DNA from: Bacteroidota bacterium
GTDB taxonomy: Bacteria > Bacteroidota > Ignavibacteria > SZUA-365
DNA: 46,279 nucleotides
Assembly (NCBI GenBank): GCA_003246455.1
Contig: QKAF01000013.1
Location: 1-46,279, forward strand
Direction: 5' to 3'
The position numbers were made by a program, and so were the translations under genes. A model generated the notes under the pieces. It was not told the DNA's origin. It was given only the letters and a program-made list of their open reading frames with translations, and did not search any database. Numbering within the stretch: position 1 is the first letter of the stretch; each line of letters opens with the position of its first letter. This document shows positions 44,860 through 46,279 of this stretch, piece after piece.

Positions 44860-45998
44860 AATACATCACCCTGTTCCTGCTGTTCCTCACATCGTCCGTC
44901 GCCACCGCGCAGTGGATCGAGGATCCGGCCATCGACGCGCTGATACGGGAAGGCATACAAAACACCTACAACATGAAGTTCGAATCGGCCGACGCCGCCT
45001 TCAAGAAAGTGGCGAAGGCGTATCCCGACCATCCCGCGGGGCCGTTCTTTCTCGCCATGGTCGAGTGGTGGCGCATTCTGATCGATATCAATGACGAGTC
45101 CCGCGACGACCATTTCTACGAGATGCTCGACGACGTGATCGACATGTGCGATGAGCGGCTCGACAGGAACGAACAGGATATCGCCGGGCTGTTTTTCAAA
45201 GGCGGTTCCATCGGCTTCAAGGGGCGGCTGCTCGCCAACAGGAAGAGCTGGGTGAAAGCGGCGACGACGGGCAAGGAGGCGCTGCCCGTGGTAATGGACG
45301 CCGCGGAACTGGCGCCGAACAATGCCGATCTCGCTTTCGGCACCGGTATCTACGATTATTACGCCGCGGTGCTGCCCGACCGGTACCCGGTGCTCAAGCC
45401 GCTGATGATGTTCCTGCCCGAGGGAAACAAGACCCTGGGCCTGAAGGAACTGCGTCACGCCGCGGAGAAGGGGCGCTACGCCAACTACGAGGCGATGTAC
45501 TTCCTGATGCAGGTGTATTACAGCAACGAAAACAAGCCCTCGTCCGCGCTGACGTATATTCGCAAACTGCGCGCCGCCTTCCCGGATAATCCGGTGTTTC
45601 ACCGCTACCTGGGGCGGATCTACATCAAGCTGGGCAACTGGGAGCGCGCAGCGCAGGTGTTCGCCGATATCGTCACCGCCGTGAACGCCGGGAAACGCGG
45701 CTATTCTCCCCAGATGGAGCGCGAAGCCCAGTACTATCTCGGTTACAACGACATGCTTCAGAATAAACCGTCCACCGCGATGAAGCATCTCGTAGAGTGC
45801 GACCGGCTCTCACGAAAGGTCGACGAGGATCCTTCCGGCTTCATGATCATGGCGAACCTGCGCATGGGACAGCTCCATGACATGATGGATCAGCGCGACT
45901 ACGCGCTCAAACAGTACGACAAAGTCCTGCGCATGCCGGATTTCAAGGGATCGCACGATCTGGCCGAGAAGTACAAAAAATCCGCATACGTGAGGTAG
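44856..45998 (+). CDS. Exported TPR-repeat protein
   Basis: A 380-residue protein with a signal peptide (MKYITLFLLFLTSSVATA, cut before QW). Helical repeats resemble TPRs: NMKFESADAAFKKVAKAYPDHPAG near residue 45; YIRKLRAAFPDNPVFHRYLGRIYIKLGNWERAAQVF near 250; and a final DYALKQYDKVLRMPDF near 350. It is likely a periplasmic or lipoprotein-less envelope scaffold; it lacks a lipobox. It is the last gene of the cassette, overlapping the CPBP stop by 4 bp, followed by an inverted repeat. Confidence 0.8.
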   Translation: MKYITLFLLFLTSSVATAQWIEDPAIDALIREGIQNTYNMKFESADAAFKKVAKAYPDHPAGPFFLAMVEWWRILIDINDESRDDHFYEMLDDVIDMCDERLDRNEQDIAGLFFKGGSIGFKGRLLANRKSWVKAATTGKEALPVVMDAAELAPNNADLAFGTGIYDYYAAVLPDRYPVLKPLMMFLPEGNKTLGLKELRHAAEKGRYANYEAMYFLMQVYYSNENKPSSALTYIRKLRAAFPDNPVFHRYLGRIYIKLGNWERAAQVFADIVTAVNAGKRGYSPQMEREAQYYLGYNDMLQNKPSTAMKHLVECDRLSRKVDEDPSGFMIMANLRMGQLHDMMDQRDYALKQYDKVLRMPDFKGSHDLAEKYKKSAYVR

Positions 45999-45999
45999 G

Positions 46000-46220
46000 G
46001 GAGGAGTAAGGGAGGGAGGGAGCAGAGGGCACCGAGAAGATTTTACCGCAGAGGCGCAGAGAGGGACACAGAGGATTTTTTCGGATCGCATTGGAGTTCC
46101 CTGCGGGGGAATGGACCGACATCAGAGATGGAACATGTAAAAAATCCTCAGTGCGCCTCAGTGCGCCTCTGCGGTAAAATCTTCTCTGCGTTCTCTGCTC
46201 CCTCCCTCCCTTTCTCCTCC
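46000..46220. repeat. Large imperfect inverted repeat (about 82-bp arms)
   Basis: Left arm 46000-46081 and right arm 46139-46220 are reverse complements with about 10 mismatches (roughly 88% by hand count), separated by 57 bp. The core contains ATTTTACCGCAGAGGCGCA and GGGAGGGAGGGAGCAGAG on the left arm. The right arm has an internal direct repeat of CCTCAGTGCG. It could form a long hairpin, and may also end the upstream cassette. It is a REP- or MITE-like element rather than a coding insertion sequence; no transposase is nearby. Confidence 0.9.
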
Positions 46221-46254
46221 TTCGCCTTGCCATACTTTTTCCCCCGAAAATCCC

Positions 46255-46262
46255 TATCTTTG
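46255..46262 (+). promoter_or_regulatory. Candidate -7 box (TAnnTTTG) at window end
   Basis: TATCTTTG is an exact match to the Bacteroidota -7 consensus, 17 bp before the window end, suggesting a plus-strand gene just beyond it. No -33 TTTG is seen at the usual distance. Confidence 0.35.
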
Positions 46263-46279
46263 TAATCAGCACCGATTTC

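Noticed and set aside
1-46279. Defence, phage or biosynthetic gene cluster
   Set aside because: No integrase, transposase, restriction, toxin-antitoxin, NRPS/PKS or phage structural genes seen; flavoprotein and methyltransferase genes are scattered singletons.

Overview
The window is a chromosomal stretch of a high-GC (visually about 60%), gene-dense bacterium. The best phylum-level guess is the Bacteroidota/Chlorobiota/Ignavibacteria group. The reasons are a very large secreted protein ending in a Por-type (type IX secretion) sorting tail, lineage-typical DUF5683 and DUF4837 proteins, and several TAnnTTTG-like promoter boxes. It is mostly housekeeping and envelope genes. I see no rRNA, tRNA, prophage, transposase, CRISPR array or defence island.

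Left part (1-10.6 kb): an Lrp/AsnC regulator sits 13 bp ahead of glnA (type I glutamine synthetase), which is closed by a strong terminator. Then come a lipoprotein, a DUF1801 gene overlapping a small membrane protein, a DUF5683 protein, ddl overlapping a TPMT-like methyltransferase, a SpoU methyltransferase, a Lys/Cys-rich exported mini-protein, a YqaA/DedA-type membrane protein, a berberine-bridge-type flavoprotein and a DHFR-like reductase.

Middle (10.6-35 kb): a 1488-residue T9SS cargo protein on the minus strand; an SDR-DUF2867 fusion; recG-rlmB (minus); a plus-strand run of GT-C/TPR membrane protein, GHL10 glycosidase-like protein, glnE and truA; a minus-strand run of SpoT-type HD hydrolase, dtd, metalloenzyme-superfamily phosphatase/mutase and comEC; and a lone secreted GH57-like protein flanked by starch-binding-type modules.

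Right part (35.2-46 kb): ten plus-strand genes packed with overlaps or very short gaps: helical protein, tilS, hpt, ftsH, VTE5/SEC59-like lipid kinase, DUF4837 lipoprotein, LPG-synthase-like flippase, GT2 glycosyltransferase, CPBP protease and TPR protein. They are followed by a large imperfect inverted repeat of about 82-bp arms.

Themes: nitrogen control (glnA carries the adenylylation tyrosine and glnE lies 22 kb away) and envelope/lipid-linked glycan handling. The most interesting points are the GH57-like protein whose nucleophile motif looks lost, the hydrolase-only SpoT-like gene beside dtd, the lipid/glycan half of the ten-gene cassette, the tandem Cys modules of the giant protein, and the terminal inverted repeat. 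No clearly new system is evident; these are leads.
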